Assembly (NCBI RefSeq): GCF_001905445.1
Contig: NZ_LIVQ01000010.1
Span: 1 to 64,000, forward strand
DNA length: 64,000 bases
From: Streptomyces sp. CB00455
GTDB lineage: Bacteria > Actinomycetota > Actinomycetes > Streptomycetales > Streptomycetaceae
Direction of reading: 5' to 3'
Shown piece after piece: positions 1-7,862 of this stretch. Both the position numbers and the translations under genes were made by a program. How positions within the stretch are numbered: position 1 is the stretch's first letter; every line of letters starts with the position of its first letter. The notes under the pieces are model-generated. The model had not been told where the DNA came from, ran no database searches, and saw only the letters and a program-made list of their open reading frames with translations.

Positions 1-102
1 CCCGCGGAGCGGGTACCTGAGGCGCTGCGCGCCTCAGGAGCGGAACCGCCTCGCTGCGCTCGGCGGGCTCGGCTTCGCCGAGCAAGGCCGGCCTTCGGCC
101 GG
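1..102. other. telomere end: terminal palindromes I-V
   Basis: Base 1 begins CCCGCGGAGCGGG, the first palindrome of the archetypal Streptomyces telomere, directly followed by GTACC. Further hairpins follow at 16-38 (10-bp arms, TGC loop), 46-66, 67-83 (7-bp arms, TTC loop) and 88-102. Closely packed palindromes of this kind fold the 3' overhang of linear Streptomyces replicons and serve for end-patching by the terminal protein Tpg. The tap-tpg pair at 2.6-5.4 kb fits. I infer that position 1 is the real physical end. Confidence 0.93.
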
Positions 103-560
103 GGTCCTGCGCTTCGCTTCGGACTGCCCGGGTTTCGCTGGCCCCAGGGCGCTGCGCGCCCTGGATGGATTGCCCTCCGCTGCGCTTCGGGCAAAGCCGG
201 CCTTGGGCCGTAGGGACCTCCGCTTCGCTACGGTCTGCCCGAGTGAAGCGCCCTCCGCTGCGCTTCGGGCGCCCCCCGCCTTCTGCTGGGAAAGTCCTCC
301 GCTCCGCTACGCACTAGAGGACGGAGGCCCCCATCCCCTTCCGCTGCGCTGAGGGGGATGGGGGCTCCGCTCTGCTACGGGCTGCTTGAGGGATATGCCC
401 TTCGCTGCGCTCTGGGCAAAAGCCGACCTGGGGCCGGAAGTCCTCCGCTTCGCTACGGCCTGAATCCCCCCTGAGGGTCATGCCCTCCGCTGCGCTCTGG
501 GCAAGGGCGGGCCTTCGGCCGGAAGTCCTTCGCTTCGCTACGGACTGAACTGCTGTACCA
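103..560. repeat. subtelomeric palindromic repeats
   Basis: Short hairpin units recur with cores such as CCGCTGCGCTTCGG and CCGCTTCGCTACGG, flanked by complementary arms (for example TGCCC...GGGCA around 170-195, 408-420 and 480-505). The units are variations on one theme, as in the subterminal few hundred bases of linear Streptomyces replicons. I see no convincing gene here; the short frames crossing it are only repeat translations. Confidence 0.75.
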
Positions 561-983
561 AGTGGCCCTTCCTGCGCTTCAGGTAAAGCCAGCTTGGGCT
601 TCAGGCTTCCGCTGCGTTCCAGCCTGAAGTGGTGCGTGTGTTGCGGCGGTTTTGTACGGGCGGCTGTTCCTTTTTGGCGGGGGTGAGGTGGGGTTTGCTT
701 GGTTTTGTGGTGGTTCTGGAGGCGTTAACGGCGTTAATGGTGCTGGGCACGGTTGGTTCTGATTCAAAGTGGCGGCTGGATAAAGATAGGAATCAGACAG
801 ATTCCCCGGAGTTGGCGGGTGTCGGGTGGGGCGTGCGGTGGGGTCTGTGGGTTGGTGGGGTGTTGAGAAGTTGGGTCGGCGGAGGGGTTCGAGACGTGGG
901 TCAGGACGCGCAGCGCGGTAGGAGACGGCCTATATAAGGTACGGAGATGCGTTTGCGCAGGTCAGAGGGGGTGTGGGGGGAAA
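561..983. other. gene-free stretch after the telomere
   Basis: No supported gene. The plus strand is G-rich. A degenerate copy of the 9-bp GTTAACGGC repeat lies at about 723-739 and links this end to the TTAACG palindromes found further in. The sequence TATATAAGG near 930 could belong to a promoter, but nothing decides this. Confidence 0.5.
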
Positions 984-1260
984 GTTATGTCCCCTCAGAA
1001 GGGACATAACTCGGGGGATGTGTCGCTGGTAGGGGGACACAACGCGTGCAAAACGTCAAAGGTACTGACGGTATTTGGGCTAAAAAGTCGGCTGGGCTGA
1101 CGTTTTGCACGGGATATGTCGGCGAACTGGTGGAGGGGGCGGTGGGGTTGGTGGAGGGGGTGGCGGGAAGGCGTGGGTATGGCCCTGGCCGAGATGTGTC
1201 CCTGCTGAGGGGACACAAGACACGCCGAACGTCAACCAGCGTGACACTTGTGTCACCCTT
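984..1260. repeat. inverted-repeat cluster, candidate origin or operator region
   Basis: Four inverted repeats precede the first gene. They are GTTATGTCCC / GGGACATAAC at 984-993 and 1001-1010; a 13-bp perfect pair beginning GTGCAAAACG at 1046-1058 and 1098-1110; GTGTCCC / GGGACAC at 1196-1202 and 1210-1216; and GTGACACTTGTGTCAC at 1241-1256. The half-site GGGACA(C/T) recurs, also at 1034-1040. Immediately downstream are TTGACA (1262-1267) and the winged-helix gene. The layout suits an autoregulated replication origin or operator array; which of the two cannot be told from sequence alone. Confidence 0.6.
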
Positions 1261-1305
1261 GTTGACATACTCTCTCTGCAGATCAACGAACTGGAGAGAA
1301 GCCTC

Positions 1306-2007
1306 GTGTCATCAGAGCCACAACGGCGTCGGCGGAGTCCGGCTGGTACGCCGCGTCCTGATCTCCCCGTTGATGATGCGATCTCGGCGTGGAGTCAGCC
1401 GCTGGCTCCGGTCAAGGATCTGGACAGCCTGGCGAAGCGGTACCCCAGTCGGAAGCTGACGCTGGACGGCGAGCGCAAGCCGCTGGAGTTCTACGGGACG
1501 CAGAATCAGCCGAATGCGTTCTCGATGGACAGCCTGGAGTTCTTCCTGGTTATCGCCCAGTACTTCCGGGAAGCCTTGCCGCTGAGGCTGATCCTGCTGC
1601 TCATCGCTTGCCAGCGAGCGGGGGGGCGGATTCCTCTTACGCAGGAGGAGATGGCTACCATCCTGGACGTCAGCCGGACAAAGACGTCGGAGGCACTGCA
1701 CACCGTCATGTCTCATGGGATCGTCTTCAAGGTGCGGCGGGGCGTGTACCAGTTCAACCCGCCCTACAGTTACCGAGTGGCCGAGTTCATCCCGGGTACG
1801 GAGATGACGGGTGAGTTCGTGAAGGTGGAGCAGCACAGCACCATCTCGCAGATTCGCGGTGACACGAGCCTGCCCGACCTGGTGCGGTTTCCGTCGCTGG
1901 ACCACATGCGGCAGGCCATCGAGGAACTGCGGGCCGAACGGGCCAAAGAGCGCGCTGCGCGTCGGCTGAGCCGGGCGCAGCGCACGGAAGAAGGGACAGC
2001 TCAGTGA
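1306..2007 (+). CDS. winged-helix replication-type protein (RepL-like)
   Basis: Predicted 233-aa protein. I place the start at GTG 1306 because GGAGAGA lies 7-10 bases upstream; the longer in-frame extension from 1105 translates low-complexity Gly runs and crosses the operator repeats. The centre holds a winged helix (QEEMATILDVSRTKTSEAL, then a wing ending RRGVYQFNP), similar to the C-terminal motif of RepL-type plasmid initiators. The C-terminus is rich in Arg, Glu and Ala and probably helical. It overlaps the next gene by GTGA, and both share the G-V-Y-Q-x-N-P wing motif, so they probably act together in replication or copy control. A transcription-regulator role is the alternative. Confidence 0.65.
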   Translation: MSSEPQRRRRSPAGTPRPDLPVDDAISAWSQPLAPVKDLDSLAKRYPSRKLTLDGERKPLEFYGTQNQPNAFSMDSLEFFLVIAQYFREALPLRLILLLIACQRAGGRIPLTQEEMATILDVSRTKTSEALHTVMSHGIVFKVRRGVYQFNPPYSYRVAEFIPGTEMTGEFVKVEQHSTISQIRGDTSLPDLVRFPSLDHMRQAIEELRAERAKERAARRLSRAQRTEEGTAQ

Positions 2008-2477
2008 GCACCTTGCGATTCGCTGCGGTCAACGCCGACGGGCTTCTCTCCGACCTGGACCTTCCGCCCGCGGCCTACCGCGTGTTGCTGAAGCTGCGTT
2101 CGCTGAGCGAGCCGGGTGGGCGGATCCTCATCGACCAGGCCACGGTCGGGGGACTGTTGGAGTTGAGCCGGCCGAGCGTCAACGCCGCACTGCGGAGCCT
2201 GGAGCTTGCCAAGCTGGTGCGGAAGGTCCGTAACGGGGTGTACCAGATCAACCCGATGCTGGCCGGGTACAACTCCTTCGAAGACGCTGTGGCCGCCGTG
2301 AACGACATGGCGCCGGACGAGCGGCTCGATGCGCGCGGGTACGTCGCCAGTTACCACCAGGCGGTGGCGGCGTATCAGGATCAGCTGGCCGAGCAGCGGA
2401 AGAAGCGGACCGCGCAGGCGGCTGCGAAGAAGGCTGCCGAGTCCAAGCGGCGGAGGACGTTGCACGCCGTGGGGTGA
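2004..2477 (+). CDS. small winged-helix protein, partner of the preceding gene
   Basis: 157 aa, starting at a GTG that overlaps the upstream stop (GTGA), so translation is coupled. Residues about 20-90 form a helix-turn-helix (TVGGLLELSRPSVNAALRSL) and a wing ending RNGVYQINP, the same signature as in the upstream protein. This suggests duplication of one RepL-like module. The C-terminal 35 residues are highly basic and alanine-rich and could bind DNA. A terminator lies 33 bases downstream. The function is inferred from position beside the origin-like repeats and the telomere; I know of no characterised orthologue that would name it. Confidence 0.6.
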   Translation: MSTLRFAAVNADGLLSDLDLPPAAYRVLLKLRSLSEPGGRILIDQATVGGLLELSRPSVNAALRSLELAKLVRKVRNGVYQINPMLAGYNSFEDAVAAVNDMAPDERLDARGYVASYHQAVAAYQDQLAEQRKKRTAQAAAKKAAESKRRRTLHAVG

Positions 2478-2509
2478 AGTGCCCCTGCGGGCTCGTGAGG
2501 GCCGTGTAG

Positions 2510-2540
2510 GGCCCCGGGGAACCATCCCCGGGGCCTTTGT
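2510..2540 (+). terminator. rho-independent terminator after the rep-like pair
   Basis: Perfect 10-bp arms GGCCCCGGGG (2510-2519) and CCCCGGGGCC (2526-2535) with a 6-nt loop, followed by TTTGTGTG. It ends the 1306-2477 transcript. Confidence 0.8.
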
Positions 2541-2622
2541 GTGTTCGCGGTTGAGAGGGGGCTGGGAGGGCCTTGTCGGGCCTTCTGGTTCTTCCCTCTG
2601 CCTCGGAGGTCTGCTGCCGTTC

Positions 2623-3177
2623 CTAGAACGCGAAGTCGACGTAGTCGATGTCCGTGAACTCGACCAGGAGGCTCGTGGCGCGGGAGCCGTTGTCCTTGAA
2701 GTAGATCTCCTGGAGGGCCTCGGCCGCGATCTGGCGGAGTTGGGGTTCGGCGGCGCCGGCCTCCTGGGCGGTGAAGAGGCGGTCTGCGTACTCCGGGGGG
2801 AGGTGCTGGGTGATGCGGCGCATGCGGCCGTCGTCGGTGGTGCCGGGGGCGGCGGTGAAGCCGAAGCGGGCGCGGGTCTCGATGACCAGGCCCGTGGTCC
2901 GGGCGGCCTTCGCGCGGGCGCGCTTGCGGACCAGGGGCTGCCAGCTCTTGCGCACTTCGGCTTCGAGGCGGGCTGCCAGGTCGGGGCGCGGGGTCTTGAT
3001 CTGGTTCTTGAGGTACCGCTCGACCGTGCGGACGGAGATGCCGAGGCGCTGCGCCGCCTGCTTGGTTCCCTTGGATGCCTTCACCAGGAACTTCATCCGG
3101 GCTTGGGGTGACTTGGGGATGGGGCGGGTGAAGTGTTGTTCGTCGGCCTTGGTCAGGCTGTCTGAGATGTCGGACAT
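2623..3177 (-). CDS. tpg: telomere terminal protein Tpg
   Basis: 184 aa, the usual length of Streptomyces terminal proteins. Tpg is covalently joined to the 5' ends of linear replicons and primes end-patching synthesis. The N-terminus has the typical basic stretch and a helix-turn-helix (AAQRLGISVRTVERYLKNQI, about 40-60). The middle carries the conserved ETRARFG and GTTDDGRMR segments, and the C-terminus ends with YFKD and VEFTDIDYVDF as in TpgL/TpgC. It begins 3 bases after the tap stop, so the pair is one operon reading toward the telomere, the usual arrangement. Identification is by recognition of the family pattern. Confidence 0.93.
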   Translation of the reverse strand: MSDISDSLTKADEQHFTRPIPKSPQARMKFLVKASKGTKQAAQRLGISVRTVERYLKNQIKTPRPDLAARLEAEVRKSWQPLVRKRARAKAARTTGLVIETRARFGFTAAPGTTDDGRMRRITQHLPPEYADRLFTAQEAGAAEPQLRQIAAEALQEIYFKDNGSRATSLLVEFTDIDYVDFAF

Positions 3178-3180
3178 GTG

Positions 3181-5421
3181 TTACTCGCCGTCTGCCGCTG
3201 CGTCGTGGCCCTTGATGTGGCGGGCGGGGTTGAGACCTTCGTCGAGCATTCCGACGGCCCAGATGAGGGGCTGGGTGCCCTCGTGCTTGACCATGCCCGG
3301 GCTGACGCCGAGACGGAAGCCGCCGGGGAGGGGTTTGCCGTCGGGCGTGCGCGGGAGGAAGTCGAGCGGGCTGGGTCCGTTGGAGAGGTACACCGCGCAG
3401 TCGGAGAGGACGGCGATGGGATACTCGTCTGCTGCCGTGGCGAGCTTATGCATTTTGCGGTGCATGTTCACGCGGGCGGTGGAGATGACGGCGGCCCGGA
3501 TGTCGGGGCGCCAGGTGGGGCGTTCGAGGGCGGGCCAGCGCTCGCCGGGCCGGTAGCCGGCGCCCTGGGGGCGTTCGCGGAGTTTGCCGATGCCGCCCTT
3601 GACCGTCGACTTGATGGCGGAGAGGACGGCGGTGGCGTTGTCCTTGCCCTGTTCCTTGTACGTCGTCATGGCCGTGAGGAACTCGGTCTCGGTGAGGCCC
3701 GGGGTGACGCCGAGGTCCGCCATCGTGGCCATGTAGGCGTCGCGGAGGCGGGTGTACCAGGCGTCGAGGTACGGGCCGCACTCGGGGCGGAGCCATGCCT
3801 CGGTGGGGTGCACCTCGTGACCCAGTTCCTGTGCGTAGGCGAGGGTCGGGGTGGCGTACCAGGCGGGGCCGGTGGGGGCCTTGCCGTGCGGGGTGAAGGG
3901 GCTGGGGAGGCGCGGGTCGACGGGGAGCGCGGAGAGGTCCGCCAGCCAGCATCCGGGGGTGGACGGGTCGAAGCGCGGGTTCGTGGTGTGGACCGCGGGG
4001 CCCAGGCCGACGGTCAGGCGGTTCGCGGCCGCGGCGAAGGCCATGTTCACGTCGATTCCGACGGCGTGGGTGCGGGTGCACTCGGCGTCGGTGAGGAGCT
4101 CCGGGTCGCGGATCCAGTCGTATGCCTCTTCGTCGAGGACCTGGTCCGGGGTGCGCTGGTGGGAGCGGGGGTACAGCGCGGCGACGACGGGGTGCTCGTC
4201 CGGGGCTTCCGGGGGGGCCGGATCGACGGGGCGGGTGAGGGAGCCGGCGACGGGGGCGGACTCCCAGGCGTTGGTCTCGGGATTGCGGGCGGCGCGGGTG
4301 GGGGGACGCAGGGCCGTCATGAGTTCGAGGCCGGTGACGGCGGTGGATCCGCGGGGGGTGAGGACGCGGGCGGCGTAGGTGGTGAGGAGCTCGGCGAGTT
4401 CGGGGGCCGGGAGGTCGCCGGTGTTCTCGCCCCAGGCGCGGGGGTCGAGGGCGCCCCAGGGGAGGACCGCGAGCTGGACGCACTGGCGGCCGGTGGTGGG
4501 GGTGGCGGGGCGGTAGACCCGGGCCCAGGGGCCGAAGCCGCGGCGGGTGAGCTGCCACTTGGCTTTGGCGAGCTGCTTCACGACCGGGTGGTTGTCCGGG
4601 AGGCGGAGGGCACGGCGGTCTTCGAGGGTGAGGGGCAGGCCGAGGCGCTCGGCCGCGGGGGCGGTGAGGACGAGGAGGGGGTCGCCGTCCTTGCCGTTGC
4701 GGTGGAGGCGGGGGGCGCGCAGGTCCGCCTGGGGGCCGAGGGCCCAGGTGACGAGGGCGGGGAGGCCGCCGGTGGTGGGGTGGTCCAGGATCAGGCCGCC
4801 GGCGGTGTGGGCGTGGCCGGCGGTGTGGGCGTGGCCGGCGCCGTCGAGGACGGCGAGGGGGCCGTTGCCCTCCTGGGGGGGCAGGGGCTTCCTGGGGGCG
4901 CGTGCCTTGCGGGGGGTGGTGGCTGTCTTGTGGGGAGCGCGGGTGGGTGCGGGGGCGGCCTGGGGCGTCGCTGCGTCGCTGCCCGGTTCTTCGGGGAGTG
5001 GCTGGGGCGTCGCCTCGGGTTGCGGATGGGCGTTAACGGCGTTAACGCCGTTAACGGGGGCGACGGGTGCCGGGTCCGGCTGCGGGGTGTTAACGGCGTT
5101 AATGGCAGGGGGCGTCGGCGGCTGGGCTTGCGTATCGGCCGGGTGGAGGGTGGCGAGGCCCTCCAGGAGGCGGGCGTACGCCGCGCGTTTGGGCGGGCGT
5201 GGGGAGGTGCGGCCGGTTTCCCAGGAGGTGACCGTCTCGCGGCGGACCGCCAGGGCCCTGGCGATCTGGTCCTGGCTCAGGCCGGCGGCCTCGCGCAGGC
5301 GCTTGCGCTCGTCCGGGTGGGGGAGCGGGTCCTGGGCGGCTTCTTCGAGCAGGGCGTCGACCGCTGCGAAGAGGCCCTCCTGCTCGTGGGTGTCAGGCTG
5401 GCTGTTTCGGTCGTTCGGCAT
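3181..5421 (-). CDS. tap: telomere-associated protein Tap
   Basis: Start chosen at ATG 5421, preceded by GGAGGT at ideal spacing; the longer frame to 5478 has no such site. This gives 746 aa, the normal Tap size. Tap binds the 3' telomeric overhang and recruits Tpg. Residues about 10-30 match the family opening (GLFAAVDALLEEA). An XRE-type helix-turn-helix follows (LREAAGLSQDQIARAL...SWETGR). A low-complexity linker at roughly 95-210 contains VNAVN and VNGVNAVN encoded by the TTAACG repeat, and a short HAHTAG duplication (about 4800-4840). The rest is the large conserved Tap body. The operon continues into tpg. Confidence 0.92.
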   Translation of the reverse strand: MPNDRNSQPDTHEQEGLFAAVDALLEEAAQDPLPHPDERKRLREAAGLSQDQIARALAVRRETVTSWETGRTSPRPPKRAAYARLLEGLATLHPADTQAQPPTPPAINAVNTPQPDPAPVAPVNGVNAVNAHPQPEATPQPLPEEPGSDAATPQAAPAPTRAPHKTATTPRKARAPRKPLPPQEGNGPLAVLDGAGHAHTAGHAHTAGGLILDHPTTGGLPALVTWALGPQADLRAPRLHRNGKDGDPLLVLTAPAAERLGLPLTLEDRRALRLPDNHPVVKQLAKAKWQLTRRGFGPWARVYRPATPTTGRQCVQLAVLPWGALDPRAWGENTGDLPAPELAELLTTYAARVLTPRGSTAVTGLELMTALRPPTRAARNPETNAWESAPVAGSLTRPVDPAPPEAPDEHPVVAALYPRSHQRTPDQVLDEEAYDWIRDPELLTDAECTRTHAVGIDVNMAFAAAANRLTVGLGPAVHTTNPRFDPSTPGCWLADLSALPVDPRLPSPFTPHGKAPTGPAWYATPTLAYAQELGHEVHPTEAWLRPECGPYLDAWYTRLRDAYMATMADLGVTPGLTETEFLTAMTTYKEQGKDNATAVLSAIKSTVKGGIGKLRERPQGAGYRPGERWPALERPTWRPDIRAAVISTARVNMHRKMHKLATAADEYPIAVLSDCAVYLSNGPSPLDFLPRTPDGKPLPGGFRLGVSPGMVKHEGTQPLIWAVGMLDEGLNPARHIKGHDAAADGE
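5032..5105. repeat. TTAACGNCGTTAA palindromes inside tap
   Basis: Overlapping copies at 5032-5056 and another at 5089-5105. The 9-bp period keeps frame and reads as V-N-(A/G) units in Tap's linker. They belong to the same repeat family found in parB, at 5486-5502, at 8722-8747 and in the 11.5-12.3 kb array. Confidence 0.85.
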
Positions 5422-5485
5422 CGGTACCTCCACCCGAAGCCTATGCGAATCGCACCATTGAACGCACATGAAACACACGTGGGGC

Positions 5486-5502
5486 GTTAACGGCGTTAAC
5501 GG
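5486..5502. repeat. TTAACGNCGTTAA site between parB and tap
   Basis: GTTAACGGCGTTAACGG lies in the 122-bp gap between the parB stop and the tap start, so it may also sit in or near the tap promoter. A degenerate GTCAACGGC follows at 5509. Confidence 0.8.
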
Positions 5503-5543
5503 TGGATGGTCAACGGCGTCAGCGCCCCGGCGTGGGTGTGGCG

Positions 5544-6443
5544 TCAGATGCGGTTCATCAGGAGTTCCGTGACGGCCTTGAGGTCGTCGGGGGTGAGGTG
5601 GGCGGTGAGCGCGTCGGCGATCGTCTCCGGGGAGTGCGTGGAGATGGTGATCCGCGGGGGTGCCTCGCCGACGGTGCGCACGGCGTTGACGGCGTTAACG
5701 GCGTTAACGGTCGGGGAGGTGCGCTGGCGGGGGGGATTAACGGCGTTAACGGTTTCCTCTGCCGCCGCCTCCTGGGCTTCCTGGGGGAGGCGGCCGATGC
5801 GGCGGGCCGGTTCGACCTTGAGCTCGCCCGTCTCCACCTTCTCCTGGAGGGCGGGGGTGAGGTTGAGCAGGGTGAGCCGCTGGGAGACCCAGGCCGCGGT
5901 CTTGCCGAGGCGCTTGGCGACCTGGGCCTGGGAGCCGTGGACGTCGACGAGCTCCTGGAGGGCGCGGGCCTGGTCCATCGGAGCCACGTCCACGCGGTGG
6001 ACGTTGGCGATGAGCGCCGATTCGAGGATGTCCGCCGCCGACGCGGACAGGGCGTCGTTCACGTGGATTTGGATCATCTTGAGGCCCGCCAGGTGGGCGG
6101 CGGCGAGACGGCGGTTCCCGTCGATGACCACGTACGGGGCGCGGCCCAGGCCGTCGGTCCGGCCCGGGTGGGCCTCCATGAAGGCCATGCGGGTGGCGAC
6201 GGCGAGGGGCTGGAGCTGGCCTCGGGAGACCAGGGACTGCGCCAGCTCGTCCAGTTCCGTGAGGTCTTCGCGGAGGTTGAACGGATTGTGCGCGAGGGCG
6301 TCGATGGGAACCTCGGAGGGCGGGATCACCCCGGAGGTGGGCGCGCCGGTGGCTTCCGCGATCGCCGCGCGGCGGGAGCTGACGCCGGCCGGTTGTGCCC
6401 GGGCGAAGGACGCCGAGACTCCGAGTTTGTCGGCCTTGCTCAT
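5544..6443 (-). CDS. parB: ParB-type plasmid partition protein
   Basis: 299 aa from ATG 6443, preceded by AAGGGAGA and overlapping the parA stop (ATGA). The N-terminal ParB/Spo0J-like domain has NPFNLRE, GQLQPLAV and GNRRLAAA (the family's ERR box). A central helix-turn-helix follows (GSQAQVAKRLGKTAAWVSQR). ParB binds centromere sites and forms the partition complex with ParA. A disordered linker before the C-terminal dimerisation region holds VNAVN and VNAVNAVNAV stretches encoded by TTAACG palindromes (5685-5752). The gene may therefore carry its own binding sites. Confidence 0.9.
   Translation of the reverse strand: MSKADKLGVSASFARAQPAGVSSRRAAIAEATGAPTSGVIPPSEVPIDALAHNPFNLREDLTELDELAQSLVSRGQLQPLAVATRMAFMEAHPGRTDGLGRAPYVVIDGNRRLAAAHLAGLKMIQIHVNDALSASAADILESALIANVHRVDVAPMDQARALQELVDVHGSQAQVAKRLGKTAAWVSQRLTLLNLTPALQEKVETGELKVEPARRIGRLPQEAQEAAAEETVNAVNPPRQRTSPTVNAVNAVNAVRTVGEAPPRITISTHSPETIADALTAHLTPDDLKAVTELLMNRI
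5685..5752. repeat. TTAACGNCGTTAA palindromes inside parB
   Basis: One cluster at 5685-5710 (first unit degenerate) and one at 5736-5752, in frame and read as Val-Asn-Ala in ParB's linker. Same family as the array at 11.5-12.3 kb. Confidence 0.85.
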
Positions 6444-7693
6444 GAGATCTCCCTTGCGAGCGCGCGCAGCGCGACGGCCTGGTCGCCCTTGGGCGCGTAC
6501 ACGAACAGTGGCTGCTTCACGCGGACTGCTTCGCGCTGTTCCTTGAGGTCGGGAACGATGGCGACGACCCGCGGATCCTTTATGTCCATCCACGCCTGGA
6601 GCGAGGAGGTCGCGATGTAGCCGCGGCGGCCGTCGTAGAGGTTGACGACGAGGCCGAGGTAGTCGATGTCGAGGCTGAGGTCGTCGCGCAGGTCGTTGAT
6701 CTGCGAGGTGAGGAGGTCGTAGGCGTCCGCAGAGGAGTCCTCCGCCTGTACGACGATCAGCGCGCCGGAGGCGCCGGGCTGCTCGGTGTCGCGGCGGCGG
6801 CCGTAGTAGATGGCCGCGTCCATGCTGAGGCCCAGGCTGGGCGGACAGTCGACGAGGATGACGTCATAGTCGGACTCGATGGGGGAGAGGGCCCGTTCGA
6901 GGGCGGCCTCGCGGGCGCGGACGGTGGAGAGGCGGACATCGAGGAGGAAGGCGTCCGTGCAGGCCGGCAGTAGGTGGAGCCGGTCGCCGAAGCGGTCGTC
7001 CGGGACGGGGACGATCAGGTCGGCGAGGGGGCCCTTGGCTTCGCCGGCCATGTGGCAGGTGAGGCTGTCACCGCCGATGGGGAGCGGCTGCTGGCCGAGC
7101 TGCTTGGTGAGGTGGCCCTGGGGGTCGAAGTCGATCAGCAGGACGCGCATGCCGAGGCCCGGGAGGTCCTCCAGGTCCGGCGGGGTGGTGCCCGGGTCGG
7201 GCTGGACGTCGTCGGTGGAGAGGCGGGCCAGCTGGCGGGCGACGCGTACCGGATGGAGGGACGCGGGGTCCTCGGCGAGGGCCTCGGCGGTGCCGGCGGT
7301 GATGGCGGTCTTGCCGACGCCGCCCTTCTGGTTGCACACGATGATGCGGCGCACGACGGAGGGGCGTACGACGGACGGCGCCGGATTGAGCTCCAGCCAG
7401 AGCCGGACGGACTGGGCGAGGCCTTGGATCAGGGAGACGCCGCGGTCCTTGGAGTCGGCGCGGAAGGATTCCCACTGACCGGCCGGGAGCCAGGTGGAGA
7501 AGGATTCCGCGCCGGAGGTGTCGACGGGGGAGGGGGCCGAGGCGAGGGCGCTCCAGTGGGCGATCCCCTGGTGGACGGCGTCCTGGATGTCCACCCGCAG
7601 TTGGGCGGTGCGGATCTTCAACTCCTGGCGCAGCCACGGGGGGAGTTTGGAGACGACCTTCTCTCGGTCGCTCTGGGACGAGGGCGAAGTCAT
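6440..7693 (-). CDS. parA: ParA-family partition ATPase
   Basis: 417 aa. The Walker A box is CNQKGGVGKTA with the deviant lysine of ParA/MinD ATPases, followed by VLLIDFDPQGH (Walker A') and YDVILVDCPPSLG (Walker B). The N-terminal ~120 residues before the P-loop form an extra domain, as in P1-type plasmid ParA proteins that also bind the operator and repress the par promoter. First gene of a parA-parB operon with a 4-base overlap. Direct repeats (ACTAACG / GCTAACG) upstream at 7706-7712 and 7749-7755 are candidate operator parts. It drives segregation of the replicon over the nucleoid. Confidence 0.92.
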   Translation of the reverse strand: MTSPSSQSDREKVVSKLPPWLRQELKIRTAQLRVDIQDAVHQGIAHWSALASAPSPVDTSGAESFSTWLPAGQWESFRADSKDRGVSLIQGLAQSVRLWLELNPAPSVVRPSVVRRIIVCNQKGGVGKTAITAGTAEALAEDPASLHPVRVARQLARLSTDDVQPDPGTTPPDLEDLPGLGMRVLLIDFDPQGHLTKQLGQQPLPIGGDSLTCHMAGEAKGPLADLIVPVPDDRFGDRLHLLPACTDAFLLDVRLSTVRAREAALERALSPIESDYDVILVDCPPSLGLSMDAAIYYGRRRDTEQPGASGALIVVQAEDSSADAYDLLTSQINDLRDDLSLDIDYLGLVVNLYDGRRGYIATSSLQAWMDIKDPRVVAIVPDLKEQREAVRVKQPLFVYAPKGDQAVALRALAREIS

Positions 7694-7784
7694 GAGAGGG
7701 ACTTTACTAACGTTCAGGGGTGCGTGTGGCCGCCACGCTTGAGTTTTGCTAACGAAGTGGCGGCAGAAGGGCCCGGATACGCCT

Positions 7785-7853
7785 CAGGGCGGCTTCGTAC
7801 ACGCCGTGGCGAGCACCCCCGTGGTTCACCACGGCGTGTACGAAGCCGCCCTG
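7785..7853 (-). terminator. long hairpin terminator after the TetR gene
   Basis: Perfect 25-bp arms at 7785-7809 and 7829-7853 with a 19-nt loop. It lies 9 bases past the stop of the TetR gene on the minus strand and separates it from parA. Confidence 0.75.
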
Positions 7854-7862
7854 GATGCGCCG

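Noticed and set aside
3178..5490. 770-codon open frame on the plus strand opposite tap
   Set aside because: Gly/Val-rich shadow of a GC-rich gene; the minus-strand product is clearly Tap with a strong start.
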